Source: Rotaria macrura
Taxonomy: Eukaryota > Rotifera > Eurotatoria > Philodinida > Philodinidae
Length of the DNA stretch: 64,000 nt
NCBI GenBank assembly: GCA_900239685.1
Contig: OENT01000544.1
Span: 1 to 64,000 of the forward strand
Reading direction: 5' to 3'
In this document: positions 1-9,839 of the stretch, in pieces
Position numbering within the stretch: the first letter of the stretch is position 1
Layout: each line of letters begins with the position of its first letter
Translations under genes and position numbers: made by a program
Notes under the pieces: model-generated
What the model saw: the letters and a program-made list of their open reading frames with translations, nothing else
Database searches by the model: none
What the model was told of the DNA's origin: nothing

Positions 1-814
1 GTATTCCAGTCGGTTTTGAGAAAAAGACGAGACAGGTCGCTCCGTCATGACTAGAAATTTGACTAGACTTTTTACCCGTCTTTTGCTTGCCTGGGTATTT
101 AGTGATCGATTCTAGAAATTGGCACATGCTTAACTCTCGCATAGTTTCTCCATCTATTTCACATTATGAATCATATCTGTTCAAATAAAAGCTCTGTTGT
201 TCAGATTCGAACTAACTCAACGGTCTTACTAAGATGTGTGGGTAGAAGGTGTTTGTGTGAATGTTTGTTATCTTTTGGTTTGCAGCTGTGCTGTGCAACA
301 TGCATCATCCCACGGAAAAACATTTTCGAAAAAGTCACGTGTTTGAATAGCGTTGCGCATCGCACTGTTCTACAACACACTAAAGAGAGTGAATCGACTC
401 TGTAATGCATACTATAATCTGTCATCTAAAGGTTGCAGATGTGATACCTGTTTAGAAGCAGTGCTGGTGAACTCTCTCGAGCTCCATTTCCACAAAGTAC
501 CTCTATAGAGTCAGATGAATCATCTGTGTAATGATGGAAAAATTTAGTAGAAAAAGTGTAGCACGACCTACTGATTGTCCCTAAACATTACTGCACACTT
601 TGATAGACACCGCAGTTTTTCACAGCAACATCACGCTTTCTGAAACTGGAGTTCCATAAATAACGAACGCGACTTATAAAACCGAATCACCCTATGGCGT
701 AACACATTTTGGCGGGGATACACCAATGCACGATTTCTGAAACAGTTACTAACCACGATATAGAGGACTGCAATTTCTTCATAAAAAGCCATAACCCTTC
801 TGGTTACACCTTAC
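1..814. other. No gene; possible transposon end near 96
   Basis: I see no supportable gene here; open frames are short and overlap on both strands. Around 90-96 the sequence reads CCTGGGT. Its reverse complement, followed inward, starts ACCCAGGCAAGCAAA, close to the first bases of the inverted-repeat element at 2778 (ACCCAGGCCAACAAA). It may be the right end of a truncated copy running off the left edge of the window. Confidence 0.35.
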
Positions 815-1000
815 CAGAGACGGAAACGGGGGACGTTTTCACTAAGCGCCCCGCCTTTGAAAAATCGTTACCCGCCCTACGCCTCACTCACTGTTTTTGT
901 TTCGCCTACCCCGCCTGGCTCCATCTATTCAATAAAAATCTCTCCCAGCCCCGCTTCAGTCTTTGCCCCGTACCAGGTTGACAGAACCGAAATAGACTTT
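815..1000 (-). mobile_element. Solo end of a second hAT copy
   Basis: The stretch starts CAGAGACGGAAACGGGGG and continues with a run of short C-rich blocks (CCCCGCC-like). This matches, in reverse complement, the right end of the complete element that finishes at 2440. It is therefore an end fragment of a second copy in the opposite orientation, only about 50 bp upstream of the complete one. Its other boundary is not defined. Confidence 0.6.
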
Positions 1001-1048
1001 ATTTTTAAATTTTCGTGGCGTGCATTTAAAATAAAATGAGTCTTCTAC

Positions 1049-2440
1049 CAGAGACCGAAATGGGGTGGGGAATCGGGGCGGGGTCGGAAAAAATAGAATC
1101 CCCGACATTTTCCCCTTTCTTCAATTTCACTATAAAGACGTTCATATTTATAAATACATATAATTATCAAAACAAAAGATTTTGTTTTCACTTGAGATCA
1201 GCATTTAATTGCATGTAAGTGTGAGGATTTCTGTGAAACGTTCGTTGTCTCTATTGAATTCGGTGTTCAACATTGAGAAAGAAAACACTCTGGGATCCGT
1301 TCTGCATCCGAAATTCAAAACACTATTGTCAGCAGCGACAGCTCAGAAATAAGTGTTATCGAACGTGTCATGCATTATTGCTTAAAGGGAACTATGCATC
1401 CGCATTCGATGGTCACAATGACCTACCAAGAAAAAAGCAAAATTTTTCTACAACAATCGAAGGATGATGATTTAATAAAAGCAAAATGTAAAAACAGAAC
1501 GGCAGCAAAGGTTGAACTCGATATTTATATCGATTGTAAGGCGGATGAACATAAAAATTATGCGAATACATTATTATTTTAGAAAGAATACCAGGATATG
1601 TTTCCAAACCATTCGAAGTTAGCACATCGAATATATTGTCGTCTACAGTTCAGCTGCTGTTGAAAGAGAGTTTTTGACAGCACATCTAATCGTCAATCAA
1701 AGTATATATAATCTACACCCAACCACTGTTAACAATATATTATTTCTTCGCTCAACAGAGAATGGCAAAAAGATTGATTGATCTCGAGAAACATGTTTTT
1801 GTGCTCATGCCTATTTTAGCCAAGGGAGAAACAGCTGTCTTTTTATCTCTGTGATTGTTTTTTATATGAATCAATTGATTTGAATCAGACAAATCAACAA
1901 AAAGTCAGAAAAAAAACAGCAACATCAAAAGAAAGATCACAGAAATCAAGAAAATGGGATTTAAACTGTCTCCCCATAGATTGATATTTCGAACAACAAG
2001 GATACCGAATTTTATCATTTCAATCGAGTCGCTGATTTTTTAATTTGAAATTGATTTAAAATTAAAATAATCATCTGTTTCCCCCTCGACTTAACCTCTA
2101 CTCGTGAGCCTACTTTTTGTTCTAATATCTGTAATTTTATGTACCATCATGTGAAACTTGTTGTACTCTAAGATACTTGTGAGTATTCTTGCAATATACT
2201 GTGAGATAAATTATAAAAATAAAAGTCAAAAACAACCTTAAATATTTTAATGATACAACTAAAATCAGTCAAGAGAATATCAGAGCGGGGAGTGACGGGG
2301 AAACCCGTGTCGGGGCGGGGCGGGGCGGGGAAGAAAAAAAGAAAGTAAGCTCGGGGCGGGGCGGGGACAGAAAACAAATTGAGCACGGGGCGAGGCGGGG
2401 TGGGGCGGGGAGTGAAAAACGTCCCCCGTTTCGGCATCTG
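1049..2440 (+). mobile_element. hAT-superfamily DNA transposon, about 1.39 kb, degenerate
   Basis: The left end reads CAGAGACCGAAATGGGG and the right end, read inward, CAGATGCCGAAACGGGG, forming imperfect terminal inverted repeats. The identical 8-bp sequence TCTTCTAC flanks both sides (1041-1048 and 2441-2448). An 8-bp target duplication is the hallmark of hAT elements. Both subterminal zones are packed with GGGGCGGGG-type repeats (about 1060-1085 and 2284-2410), far more GC-rich than their surroundings; such subterminal repeats are typical transposase binding clusters. The interior carries the C-terminal remnant of a hAT transposase on the + strand, described separately. The element is too short to be autonomous and the reading frame is decayed. 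Confidence 0.85.
1284..1781 (+). pseudogene. hAT transposase C-terminal remnant
   Basis: In one frame, 1284 onward gives a peptide with LHPKFKTLL, matching the conserved 'DPRFK' block that precedes the C-terminal domain in hAT transposases. Further on in the same frame (about 1638-1781) comes YSSAAVEREFLTAHLIVNQ, then LHPTTVNNILFLR and a stop. That is the hAT dimerisation domain (usual pattern: SSxxxERxFSxAG.I....R..L.p..v..ll.l). Between the two blocks the frame contains several stops, and the N-terminal part, including the zinc finger and most of the catalytic core, is missing. It is a broken gene inside the element with matching target duplications. What the sequence shows is the motifs; the family assignment rests on general knowledge of hAT proteins. 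Confidence 0.8.
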
Positions 2441-2777
2441 TCTTCTACCATATGGATTGTCTTGAAACTGTTTGCATTAACAATCATTCGTTTTTATTAA
2501 TTTATTGAATAATTAATACTGTATTTTTGTTACTCAACTTCAGTCCCTCCTCAACAAAAACTGATAAAAAAATAAACAAAAACTGCAGCACTTTTTCATC
2601 AGCCGATTTGTCAAATTTCTATAACGGTTATTTCCGGATGAAATGAAAATCCTTCTATTGTGCTAGATCAAGTGTCTTCTGCTATATCAGCTTGAAATGA
2701 AAATGATAATGAACAGACGTATTTCACACTGACAGACAGAGATTTTTTTAAAACGAAGTGAAAATTCATCGTGGTTA

Positions 2778-3147
2778 ACCCAGGCCAACAAACACATTTG
2801 GAAAAAAGCGTTTAAATGTTCAATCGGGAACGTCGATTTTGCGTCACTAACGCTCATTAACAAAACGCAAGAAACGCGTTTTTCCGCAGAATTTTCACTT
2901 TCGGAGCGTGAAAACGGATAGAAACTCTAGTCCGGAGCATTAAAGCGCACAATTATTCGACAAATTAAAAGCCAATGCGTGCTAAACATCAGGACCAGAA
3001 TTTTTATCCGTTTTCACGCTCCGAGAGTGAAAATTTTATACAAAAAAATCGCTTTTCTTGCGTTTGGTTAATGAGCTATAGTGAATCATAATCGGAGTTC
3101 CCAATCGAACATTAAACGGGTTTTTCCAAATGTTTATCTGCTTGGGT
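2778..3147. mobile_element. Non-autonomous element with ~155-bp inverted repeats
   Basis: The left arm (2778-2932) starts ACCCAGGCCAACAAACACA and the right arm, read inward from 3147, starts ACCCAAGCAGATAAACA. The arms then align over about 155 bp, sharing blocks such as TTTTCACT(T/C)(T/C)CGGAGCGTG and CGTGAAAACGGATA, with roughly 60 bp between them. There is no coding content. This is a foldback or MITE-type element whose tips resemble those at 7499, 9840 and 11383. The base run TTAA precedes the left tip, but the right flank does not match it, so a target duplication is not established. Confidence 0.7.
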
Positions 3148-5800
3148 ATCAAACCGGTAATAACCGCTACAATAAAAATCACGTTTAGGAGTGTATATAC
3201 CGCGGATTTTTGTGAATGTGGTGCAAAATATCCACTGTGAACCATGGTTGGCAGTGGTTATCCAATTGACACAACGATCCTCTAAAATGAAATCACAACT
3301 TTAATAAAAAATACTTTTACATGGAGCAGCTCTGACGAATTTAAACGAGTAGCATCTTAATACATCTTCTTGTATTACTGGATGTACCATTATTTTCTAC
3401 ACATTGTGCACAATATTGAATAGTTTAGAATCTATATAATCAACGCAGTTCACTAGTTACGCTAGAAGACACGTATTCATAACCCATATGCAAAACAAAG
3501 ACGCGGTGAAAGATATAAAACGGCGAAAATCAGTGCTATTACAGCGCTGTTTTCCATTCGCAGGGCTAACATTCCGACTATCGGAAACGAAATCTTAAAC
3601 AACCATATTCAGCTACAAGATAGTGTATTAAGGCATCTATATACTTATACAAAATTTCTTAGTAACTTGGCAGTTCATTTTAGGGGCCGTTTTCCCGCTA
3701 GAAAAAAATCATTGTTTTTTGTCCTATTTTCCTGGTTTTCCGAGCTTACAGAAAGTAGAACCGTAACAGCACCGACTTTTGTCATTTGATATAGTGTGAG
3801 ACCATAGAAAGTGCCCTTCCCGATGGTCGGAATGGTTCCCCTAGATAGTTTTTGAGCTCAAACCTCAGTACCAGAGAGTCATGGTATGACCATCTGCAAA
3901 TAATTCACAGCTATTCGTCTCGGATAATAAATATTTATAGTATAAACAAAAGTCAATCATGTAGAAGTCATCATTATAGAGCTTTTGTCATGAAATGTAA
4001 ATATATCCCTCTAAGTGTTTCCTTTTCTCTATTCAGTCATCGTATGTAAGTAATCTAACTGGTATAAACGTTTGATATCCGATCAAATTAATTTTACTAT
4101 GTTCCTTTTCATTCCGATTCACTTTCCCTTTTCCCTTGTGATCGTTTTGTTGAAAACACCCGATTAGATCAATTCATGAAGATGAAACATTATGCCGAGA
4201 CTACACAAAGCTCTAGCGACGGTAGTGCCACCCGACCCGACCAGAGCTTCGACTCGAGTATCATTTTCGTGGCTGGCAATAGGTTTGGTTATATTTCAGA
4301 AACTAAAGAGTATGTAAGAATGTTTTGCTCGATCGACTCTACTGTTCTGTCGTTATGTTATCACCAGTAATGTTTAATCAATCTTGAATGAACCCATTAC
4401 TTTCTAGGATCATTAAATAGCCTAGAGTAGTTTAAAGAGCTTCATGAAAACTACACAACTAGATCTTCTTCTGTGCAATAGAAAATGATTTATGAATACG
4501 GATACAGATTATTCTTCTTTCACATTTTAATCTCAATCTTGAGCACTAAACAGTATGCCTTTAAGCAATAGTCAATGTATCAAGCTCCTATTGTCCACGT
4601 TTTGAAATTTAATTTTCAAATCATGTCAGCGACAACATTTGCGTGTTACATTAATAGGATCCGTTTTATTTACTTTAGCTTTACGGTGAACCCATTCTGT
4701 AGCAAAACTAGAAAATACTTTTTGTCGGTTAAATGCTCTCTTGTATAAGAAAAAACTTGAAACATGAGTTGGCTTTACTTTCTTTTTTCTGGAAGAATTT
4801 CTATTGATGCAATGCTTATTATGCTAGACGAAGTACCATTTTTGAATCTCATTGAGCAACAAATAGAAAATTCGGGCGATTCACTGATCTCATGTGTAAG
4901 AAGGATTGCATCGTATATATAGTTACAAAGTGGTAGACGATGAGAATAGCATTGAGACATATAGCATGGGTGTACTTATGAGAAATATAGTTTTTATTGA
5001 ATAACGATCCTCACAATAAAAAAAAACTAACAAATTAGAAATAAAAATCAAATAGAATGCTCGGGTTGGATCTCAGCTGCAAAATTGAGCTCTGAGCAAA
5101 AATCTTTTAGAAACAGGAGATCATAATGATGCTTTTATGATAGATTATGAGGACAAGGAACAATGCATTTTTTCATGTCTTATTGAAATTTCACATAATA
5201 CTAAATATGAAAAACTATCAACAAGTGAAGGATCATCGCTGTGTGACATGACTGCAACATGATTTGTCGGAGAAATCTTGATGGTAACTTAATTAAACTT
5301 CCGAATATGAAATATAATACGGTACGTCACAAATCTTTAAACAACCGATGATATCAAATCACACATTTATGACTTTTGCATACCAAACGATTTTATTTTC
5401 ATATACATTTATGATATCGTCCTTAGATGGTGGGCGTCATATGTTTCTAAGAATTGGTTCCGGTAGGGTATAGATGAATGGGGAGACTTACAAAAACTGA
5501 ACACTTAGTTTCATTTAAAATTTGCCGGAAAACAAATTCAAAAACTAATTTCACTATTCTTGTTCAACTAAACTTTATTTTCTTCTTTTCTCTCTGTCAA
5601 TATTTGCACATGCTCTTTTGTTCCAGTAGCTTAAGTGACATGCAATTTATGATTCCTTGCTTGCTTGATTTTAGAGTCGTGCAAGGGTATGAATTTCGTT
5701 ACCCTACCCCACTAAATTTAAAAATTAAAAAACTTGTATAATGTGCATAGCTTCAGTGCACCCTAATCGAGAATTTCTTACTTTATCCTCAGTGAGCCCC
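3148..5800. other. Intergenic, no gene seen
   Basis: Open frames here are all under 90 residues, share no recognisable motif and are mostly overlapped on the other strand. No RNA gene or long repeat was recognised by eye. Confidence 0.5.
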
Positions 5801-5855
5801 CCGAAAAAATCCCCAGGAATCACGACAGGGAGTACCTGGGGATTTATAAGGGTAT
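5801..5855 (-). repeat. Short dispersed repeat, copy 1
   Basis: The reverse complement of this stretch (CCTTATAAATCCCCAGGTAC, then CCTGGGGATTTTTTCGG) aligns with 9555-9612 (CCTCATAACCCCCGGGGAG, then CTCCAGGGATTTTTTC). The two copies lie in opposite orientation. Each contains an internal 8-bp inverted stem of the CCCCAGG/CCTGGGG type. Probably the remains of a small DNA element. Confidence 0.45.
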
Positions 5856-6128
5856 TTACATGGAGTCCCTCGGGAGTATAAAGGGGGTGATTGTTTAAGT
5901 GACTTGTGAGTGCCTCGCATATTGCAGTGCCCTATAATATGTACCAATTTCATTCTCTTGCTAGTCGACTTCCTCCGAAAAATCCCTCAATTTCTGAGAA
6001 AACTTGGTAGGCATTACAAAATGAGTTAAGAGATTTCGAAAGAAATACCTTAAAGTCTGCCTTAAATCCACTTATTTACTTTATGACAATAATATTTTGT
6101 TCATTTATTTTGAGTAAAAATTCATTTT

Positions 6129-6545
6129 CCCAGGTCAAAGACGTACGGCAGGAACCGGCCGGATCCAGTGTTATTCTCACGATTTCCGGAAGCGGGTTTC
6201 CGAAATTGGTTCCGGTTTCGGCTTGCTTCCAACCATTTCCGGGCACCGGAGCGTATCCACGGATACGGTTCCCGTTTCCTACACGGGATCCGTCGACGGG
6301 AAAGACCGTTTCCGTGTCTGGACAGAAAACGGTCCAGATCCGACCGTTTCCAAAACGAATACTGATAACGGATAAAATAATTTCCCCGTCGGGAGAGGAA
6401 ACGACCCAGATCCGACCGTTTCCAAAACGGATACTGATAACGGATAAAATAATTTCCCCGTCGGGAGAGGAAACGACCCAGATCCGACCGTTTCCGCTCA
6501 GTTCACGAAACCACATATCACCGTTTCCCGAACGACTCTACAAAC
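6129..6545. repeat. GC-rich CCCAGGTC-ended block with 72-bp tandem repeat
   Basis: The block starts CCCAGGTCAAAGACG and is dense in TTCCGG/GGATCC-like words, unlike its AT-rich surroundings. From 6335 a 72-bp unit, starting CAGATCCGACCGTTTCC, is repeated twice, with a partial third unit from 6479; the first two differ by about one base. Both strands are open for about 150 codons, but the translation is just the repeat unit (24 residues per copy), so I do not call a gene. It looks like the subterminal repeat zone of a DNA transposon whose partner end may be at 9290. Confidence 0.6.
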
Positions 6546-6845
6546 TCTAATCAACTCAGCAAAGCTTTCAATATTCCAAAACCAACTTCTTTTTCACCTT
6601 TAGAAAAACCCTAGACGACACTGAAAGATTCACTGAGAACAAAAGCTTAATTGTTAAACACTACAGTTATTTTGAAAACCGCTTTTCTTTTCACTGAGTG
6701 GAAAGTTTTGTTCCGAAGCAAATATCTAATAATACCAATACCACAGCTACCCAACATACCAAATAGTATAAGTGTTGGTATTGGCATCCGCGGTGGGCAT
6801 TGCTACTGCTCTTAGTGCTACTATTAGTATCCGTATACGCACTAA

Positions 6846-7182
6846 TAGGGGTGGCACTTTATCTTTACTTTACCAAATAAAGTAAAGTTGCGTTACTTTA
6901 CTTTACCGGATAAAGTAAAGTGTTGCACTTTACTTTACTTGGTAAAGTAAAGTTTTTTTTAACTTTACTCGAAAAAGTAAAGTTGAGAAAGTTTGATTTT
7001 TTAATCTATCTATACAAAATATTTCTGTCTGACTTTACTTTACCAAGTAAAGTAAAGTGATCCAGCTTTACTTTATCCAATAAAGTAAAGTGATTTACTT
7101 TACTTTACTCAGTAAAGTAAAGTGAAATACTTTACTTTACTTTACTTTTTAAAAGTGAAATAAAGATAAAGTGCCAGCCCTA
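6846..7182. mobile_element. MITE-like element rich in TTTACTTTA palindromes
   Basis: The ends are inverted: TAGGGGTGGCACTTTATCTT on the left and, read inward from the right, TAGGGCTGGCACTTTATCTT. The interior consists mainly of variants of CTTTACTTTA, some ten copies in both orientations, so the whole can fold into many nested hairpins. Tips of the type (C/T)AGGGGTGGC are common among hAT elements, which is a weak hint to the family. No target duplication could be fixed because the inverted similarity continues a few bases outward. Confidence 0.65.
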
Positions 7183-7309
7183 TTACTATCCATCCTGCGC
7201 CCATGATTCTAGAAAAACCAAGGTCGCCCAATTCTTCGTAGACTAAAAGATGCGCCGCGTCTGATACCAATCCGACATCTTTTGAACCCCACCTCCCATA
7301 CATAATTCG

Positions 7310-8160
7310 ACACGGGGAGTCCGAATTTCGCATCCATTTTTCTCGAAANAAAATGGACGCGAAATTCGGACTCCCCATATCGAATTACCTATCCGGAGCT
7401 ATTTTTTGAAAAACTCGATTTCTATTGGTTCCTGGCCGACCAATAGGGTTTCGAGCAAAATGGATGCGAAATTCGGACTCCCCTTGTCGAATTACCTACC
7501 CAGGTCGACACAAACGGAGTGAAAACGCGTTCGAAACAGGCAAACGCGTTCGAAAAAAGTGCCATCTGTTGGCGAACGTGCTGTACACAAGCAGACGAAC
7601 ACGTTCAGAACTACTTGTTCCGAACGTCACGCGACTTGCAGAACGCGCCGTTCCGAACGGTAAGTGACGTTCGGAACAAGTAGTTCTGAACGTGTTCGTC
7701 TGCTTGTGTACAGCACGTTCGCCAACAGATGGCACTTTTTTCGAACGCGTTTGCCTGTTTCGAACGCGTTTTCACTCCGTTTGTGTCGACCTGGGTAGGT
7801 AATTCGACAAGGGGAGTCCGAATTTCGCATCCATTTTTCTCGAAACCCTATTGGTCGACCAGGAACCAATTGAAATCGAGTTTTTCAAAAAACAGCTCCC
7901 GATAGGTAATTCGACATGACGAGTCCGGATTTCGCATCGCTTTCTCTCGAAATCATTTTGGTCAGCAAGGAACTAATTCAAATGAAGATTTCAAAAGATC
8001 GTGTGAAATTTTGCTTCCAATGTCGAATTAACTATGCGGCGCTATTTTTCGAGAAACTCGATTTCAATTGGTTCCGAGTCGACCACTAGGGTTTCGAGAA
8101 AAATGGATGCGAAATTCGGACTCCCCGTGTCGAGTTACCTATGGGGAGCTATTTTTTGAA
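7310..8160. repeat. Array of direct and inverted ~105-bp repeat units
   Basis: A unit built around ATGGATGCGAAATTCGGACT, CGAATTACCTATCCGGAGC and ATTGGTTCCTGG(C/T)CGACCA recurs at least six times between 7310 and 8160. The copies start near 7315 (-), 7351 (+), 7458 (+), 7905 (-), 8020 (+) and 8101 (+), in mixed orientation. The first two are head to head around an ambiguous base (n at 7349). Open frames on both strands translate to the same peptide because the DNA is palindromic; I do not count them as genes. The array is interrupted by the foldback element at 7499-7795. Confidence 0.75.
7499..7795. mobile_element. Near-perfect foldback element, CCCAGGTCGAC tips
   Basis: The left arm (7499-7629) starts CCCAGGTCGACACAAACGG; the right arm (7664-7795) is its reverse complement with almost no mismatch, leaving a spacer of about 34 bp. 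The arms carry repeated CGAACGCGTT/GAACGTG words. The inverted similarity continues outside the tips into the flanking ~105-bp units, giving a total palindrome of about 7420-7870. High arm identity suggests recent origin or ongoing gene conversion. There is no coding capacity. The tip matches that of the 9840-11383 element. Confidence 0.75.
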
Positions 8161-8642
8161 GAAACTTCAATGGTAAAAAGATCCGACGCATTTTTTAGGC
8201 TAGGGTAAAGGGATGACGTTCGGTTATCGATAATCATGGGTTCAGGAGGTATGGTGCGTATATCCATACTAATAGCAGTAACTAAACCATTGCGAAAAGG
8301 AATCGGAAAATTCGAATACTGAGACGCCAATTTGGTGTTGGTTGTGGTACATTTCCATTTGGAAGACCTAAAAATCAGATTTTTAGTCTTTTGCAAACTG
8401 AAAACGGTATGTGTATGGACAGCACACATGATAAACACCACCGTTTTGAGACTTTCCAGAGTCTTCAATCAAGGTAAGTGACGGTTGAAATGTCTCAACA
8501 TGGCCTATGATATATAAACATTCATGAAATAGACTTGAATTTCACACTCGTACACTGAAAACAATAACACTCTTCATACTAACTAAAACATTTTACCGCG
8601 ACTCCATAAAAGTATGATAACCTATCCATTTGATCGGTATAG

Positions 8643-8925
8643 TCCTCAAAGTGAAGGATTTAGAAAAAATCCCAATAAAGACCTTTAAAGGTCTTTTTTT
8701 TAAAACCGTGTATGTATCAAGGAATGATATAAATGAGAATTTCTTTCGCTGGAAAGTCTTAGAATTTGATTTTCTACCGATTCCACAAAAAAAATCCTCA
8801 AAGTGAAGGATTTAGAAAAAAATCCTAAAAAAGACCTTTAAAGGTCTTTCTTTTGTGAAATGCTGATTCGGGTATTTAGGATTGGTGTAAGTGAGAATTT
8901 AATATTTGATGTGATTTTTTTTCTA
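8643..8925 (+). repeat. Tandem direct repeat, 152-bp period
   Basis: TCCTCAAAGTGAAGGATTTA occurs at 8643 and again at 8795, each followed by a small palindrome (AAAGACCTTTAAAGGTCTTT). The downstream parts are more diverged, sharing AGTGAGAATTT/AATGAGAATTT-like words. Two units are present, the second degenerate at its end. The palindrome would form a strong hairpin in RNA or single-stranded DNA. Confidence 0.65.
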
Positions 8926-8984
8926 GCGCGGAGGCCTGATTTTCCAAGCATAAATAATCTTAATAAATCTGGTCGGAAGACGGT

Positions 8985-9290
8985 CGTTTCCTTCATTTTT
9001 CCGTTGCTTCGTTAGCGGGGTATTGTTTTTTCCGGTTGGATCCGGGCGGAACTTGCCATAGTTCCGGTAGGTTCCTGGATGATCCGAGGTATTTCCATGA
9101 AATTTCCGGTTTCGGGAAGTTGTCGGAAAATCCAGGTTCCGGGCACGGATATTTCCGGCCGGAATACTGCTTCCATGTTCCGGTGGTTTTTCCGGTCGGT
9201 TCCGGCCGGAAATACACCGGAACCGGCTGGAAGAAGCCGGAAAACATTCTGTTTCCGGCGGGATCCGGGCTCCGGAACGAACGACCTGGG
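8985..9290. repeat. GC-rich TTCCGG block ending CCTGGG
   Basis: About 300 bp dense in TTCCGG, CCGGAA and GGATCC words on both strands, ending in ACGACCTGGG. Read inward from 9290 it begins CCCAGGTCGTTCG, similar to the start of the block at 6129 (CCCAGGTCAAAG), and both then reach a GGATCC within about 30 bp. Both strands are open for about 105 codons because the base composition lacks stops; no protein motif is visible. Confidence 0.55.
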
Positions 9291-9554
9291 TTTCGGAAAA
9301 AATTGACCATGTTTTTATTAGGATTTTCTAGTTCATCATTTCAAAGGCCTTGTCTCAGCGGATAAGTTCTGCTCGTCGAATATTAATTCATGTCCATAAG
9401 ATGAGTTATCGATGATGGGGCTCAAGTAGAAGTCCCAATGATTTTTATCACTTACAAAAAACATTAATTTTAAAAATAAATGATTATTTCTTTTCAAGTT
9501 TGATTTTCATTTATATTCTCATAGGTGCGAAACAAAACGGCGAATTCGTGCCTG

Positions 9555-9612
9555 CAATCCCTCATAACCCCCGGGGAGTCCTATCATGAATCTCCAGGGA
9601 TTTTTTCTTTCT
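9555..9612 (+). repeat. Short dispersed repeat, copy 2
   Basis: Inverted relative of the copy at 5801-5855. Shared words are CCCT(C/T)ATAA, GGGAGTC/AGGTACTCC and a GGGATTTTTT tail. Confidence 0.45.
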
Positions 9613-9839
9613 GCGTACGATGGGAAATTCGGGAACTCCCTTGCAATTTCTACGATAGTCCACTTGTAGCTACTGGAGATTTAACATTTTTTTTATGACT
9701 TCCTGTGGACTTATTAAGTGATTCTTGACTAGAGTATTTCTTTATGAAATGATGAAGTTAAATTTTACAAATCTGTATAATAGTATACAAAGAATATCAC
9801 AAATAATATGAAAAGGAGAAAAGTAGTACTGCATAGACA

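Noticed and set aside
6083-6550. 155-residue + frame and 146-residue - frame
   Set aside because: Translation is a repeat of a 24-residue unit in GC-rich transposon-end DNA; both strands open for compositional reasons.
7425-7869. Identical ~66-residue frames on both strands at 7425 and 7869
   Set aside because: They arise from the palindromic foldback element; no protein family is visible.
8139-8468. 109-residue minus-strand frame
   Set aside because: It starts partly in repeat sequence, has no family motif or signal peptide, and no neighbouring exon could be joined. A gene fragment cannot be excluded.
8993-9365. Pair of ~105-residue frames on opposite strands
   Set aside because: TTCCGG-rich sequence lacks stops on either strand; no recognisable protein.
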